A stretch of DNA of 64,000 bases from Pyropia yezoensis. Its lineage: Eukaryota > Rhodophyta > Bangiophyceae > Bangiales > Bangiaceae. Below the pieces are notes generated by a model that saw nothing but the letters and a program-made list of their open reading frames with translations, was not told where the DNA came from and searched no databases. Below are positions 62,083 through 64,000 of the stretch, in pieces; the first letter of the stretch is position 1, and each line of letters begins with the position of its first letter. Location: the NCBI GenBank assembly GCA_009829735.1, contig CM020619.1:23089554-23153553 (forward strand), given 5' to 3'. A program made the position numbers and the translations under genes.

Positions 62083-62766
62083 CTACAGCTCGAGCTCGCT
62101 AAAAAATGCCAGCTGCTGTTGTGCCAGCTGCTGCTCTCGCGTCCCCACGATGGCAGCGCCGCCGCCGTTGCCCTCCGCAGCAGCAGCAGGCGCAACCGAC
62201 GCAGCTGCGGCTGCAGCCACGGCAGGATTGCCGTCCTGGGGGGCAGCAGCGGCAAGGCCAACCGGAGCAGCGGCAGGGCCATCCGCGGCAGCCACGGCCG
62301 CCGCCGATGCGCGGCGAGATGACCTGCGCCGCTGCTGCAGCTGGCGGTGGCGCAGGCCACGAGACAGCACCGCGCACGCCCCCCAGCTCGACTCACACAA
62401 AGCGAACCGCGGCAGACAGCCCTTTAGATACTCTACCGCCGCACGTAGCCGGTCCTCTGGGTGAGAGCAGACGGGGACGGTGGACCGCAGAATCTGGTGG
62501 ATGGCAAATGCCACCCGGATCCGCACCATCCGTCCGTCGGCACGGGTGAGCTGCAGCTCCTGCCGCTTGAAAACATTGATCTTCTGCAGGGGTCGGCCGG
62601 GGTGGTCCAGTGGCCGATCCCCTCCGAGGAAGATCCCCCCCCGCCCACTCGTGCGACGCCGGGCTTTCGGCCCGGCGTCCCGCCCAGCAGCAGGCGGTGA
62701 ACGAGGGGCACCGGGGGCGGCCAAAGGAGGGGTGGGTCCCTCCGGCGGAATGGGGGGGAGGGCATC

Positions 62767-62799
<33 letters not shown>

Positions 62800-63320
62800 C
62801 AGCGGGTACCCCGGCGACCAGGGGTAAACCGACAGCACGCGGATCCACAAGGGCTGCAGCAGTCTGCGCTGCCGCCTTCAAGCCATCCAAGTCTGAAAGC
62901 AGCGATCCACAAAGAAAACATAATCACCAATAAAAGAGTACAAACGCATCAGCAACAGCACACCGAAAAGACATACACGCTACACCAGCCACGCACTAAA
63001 GGGAAAAAAGGGGGGGGGGGGGGGGAAGGAGGGGGGAGATCCGCAGCCCAGGGTCAACATGAGACGCAGGCACTGTGCTTACCATTGCCAGACGGTTGAC
63101 GGGGGGAGGTCCTCGTCGGTGCGCGTGCTCGTGACGGCATGGTACACGGCGGTGGTGGGGAGGATCGCGAACACAGCGCGTCCGGCAACGGCGCCAAAGA
63201 CAAGCTGCGGCAGCAACGAGATGAAGATAACGTCGTGGGGTGACGCGTGCACGGTTGGGACGGACGTGAGTGGGCAAGCCACGAAAGCGCGCGGGCGGCA
63301 GAGCGAAGGGAGGCCAGCAA
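62083..63320 (-). CDS. Two-exon gene of unknown function with targeting-like N-terminus
   Basis: Proposed exon 1 is 63320-63083, starting MLASLRSAARALSWLAHSRP, an Arg/Ser/Ala-rich, acid-free start typical of a mitochondrial or plastid presequence. Exon 2 is 62892-62083. The intron is 190 nt (GTAAGC...CTTTCAG). Splicing gives an in-frame join into LDGLKAAAQTAAALVDP. A G run at about 62768-62797 (a Pro tract) then separates that frame from the one holding the rest, KINVFKRQELQLTRADGRMV and RVAFAIHQILRSTV, down to FFSELEL and the stop. The run length is probably wrong in the assembly. The second half is Ala-rich. I recognise no family. The exon structure is my own inference and needs transcript support. 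Confidence 0.45.
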
Positions 63321-63771
63321 GAAAACGTGGAGGCTTGAAGATTTAATTTACCTAATTTGGAAATTGTAACAATTGTACACTTGTGCTTACAAAGTACAAA
63401 GTCCTGCAAACGCAGAGCACGACGCGCGTTTCTGTCGAGCCTTCTCACATCCGTCGCGCCCGCCGCCCGCGCCGCGTCGCGGGGCGCGCCCAACCGATGA
63501 ACAAAGACAGAGGCCCGGCCTGACGGGTGCACGGCGGGACAGCGCGCGGCGCGGTCTCCGCAGCATTCTACGGGCGGCTTTTGGGAGCGGCCACGTCCCG
63601 CCCCCGCCGCGGCTGCGGGGAAGCACATCCCGCAAGGTCTGCTCCCACCGCCGCCCAACCACCCTCAGAAAAGAGACGTCAACTGTGTTCTCTTTGCGTC
63701 ACGGCAATGCTAAGTCCTACTGAAGACGGTCCATGGAAAGAGGCGACTGACAAGAACCAAAGCATAGTTTT
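63321..63771. other. Intergenic region
   Basis: Spacer between two minus-strand genes. An AT-rich block at 63330-63400 may be the promoter side of the two-exon gene. No further gene seen. Confidence 0.4.
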
Positions 63772-63999
63772 CTACTCTGTACTAAATACCTGTCGGGTGT
63801 ACAAGCCTACGTGCCTCCCTCGCACAAAAAGAGTCCCCACAGCCGAGTCAATGGACGACACATTGACGTACCGCATTGAGCCCCCCAGACTCGTGAAGCA
63901 CTCCGTATCAAGCCGCTTCTCCGCCAGACCAAAAGAGCCTTGCCGGTCCGCCGCCGACTTGACACACTCTATGAACGAATACGCCCGTGGCGTTCCGTC
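63772..63999 (-). CDS. Terminal exon of a gene entering from the right edge, unknown function
   Basis: The frame is open from the window edge to a TAG at 63772-63774, about 75 codons without Met. It has normal amino-acid composition quite unlike the low-complexity frames around it (DGTPRAYSFIECVKSAADRQ, then FTSLGGSMRYVNVSSIDSAV and GTLFVRGRHVGLYTRQ). A GT follows the CAG at 63790 (CAGGTATTT), so the exon could end there instead and continue further left. Family not recognised. Confidence 0.5.
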   Translation of the reverse strand, partial: DGTPRAYSFIECVKSAADRQGSFGLAEKRLDTECFTSLGGSMRYVNVSSIDSAVGTLFVRGRHVGLYTRQVFSTE

Positions 64000-64000
64000 G

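Noticed and set aside
63079-63282. 67-codon frame with hydrophobic residues, considered as a small membrane protein
   Set aside because: It ends at a stop inside a good splice donor and joins out of frame to exon 2. The overlapping frame from 63320 joins in phase and has a targeting-like start.

Overview
The window looks like nuclear DNA of a GC-rich, gene-sparse, intron-poor eukaryotic alga. A bangiophyte red alga of the Porphyra/Pyropia type is my best guess. The basis is very GC-rich, Ala/Gly/Pro-rich coding sequence, few short GT-AG introns, a mitochondrial SDHA with a presequence, a carotenoid-isomerase-like flavoprotein with a transit-like N-terminus, a cobalamin adenosyltransferase, and many Ty3/gypsy retrotransposons. 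No sequence search was run, so the organism is inferred.

Positions 1-33.1 kb are host sequence. In order they carry: the 3' part of an Ala-rich protein (+); a carotenoid-isomerase-like flavoprotein (-); SDHA with one intron (-); a signal-peptide/single-TM protein (-); a decayed SDHA fragment (-); a six-TM cation channel ending in a zinc ribbon (-); a three-exon PduO-type cobalamin adenosyltransferase (+); a PHO80-like cyclin (-); about 4 kb of G-rich low-complexity DNA; a 1,509-residue protein in one uninterrupted frame that joins an RBR (RING-IBR-RING) ubiquitin-ligase module to a complete Sec24-like COPII module (+); a Tc1/mariner deletion derivative; and an Ala-rich protein whose frame is broken at homopolymers.

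Positions 33.1-60.9 kb are a nest of LTR retrotransposons sitting against a GGTGGCGAC-type minisatellite. Family A is a Ty3/gypsy element with a chromodomain integrase. It is present as A1 (33650-42500, gag-pol on the minus strand), A2 (43001-48757, inverted, beyond a 500-N gap), and a third copy split into 48758-49379 and 54314-60889. Family B (49380-54313) is a different chromodomain gypsy element inserted in the third A copy. Both families carry a long ORF on the strand opposite gag-pol, between pol and the 3' LTR. The two antisense proteins share a recognisable core, so this looks like a conserved retrotransposon gene. Both families are also packed with short perfect inverted repeats (arms of 5-10 bp, 1-5 nt centres, and one 10-nt loop), in coding and LTR sequence alike. 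I did not notice this in the host genes.

Positions 60.9-64 kb return to host sequence, with a probable two-exon gene carrying an organelle-targeting-like N-terminus (-) and the last exon of another gene that enters from the right edge (-).

The main points for follow-up are the RBR-Sec24 fusion, the conserved antisense ORF, and the hairpin-saturated element sequences.
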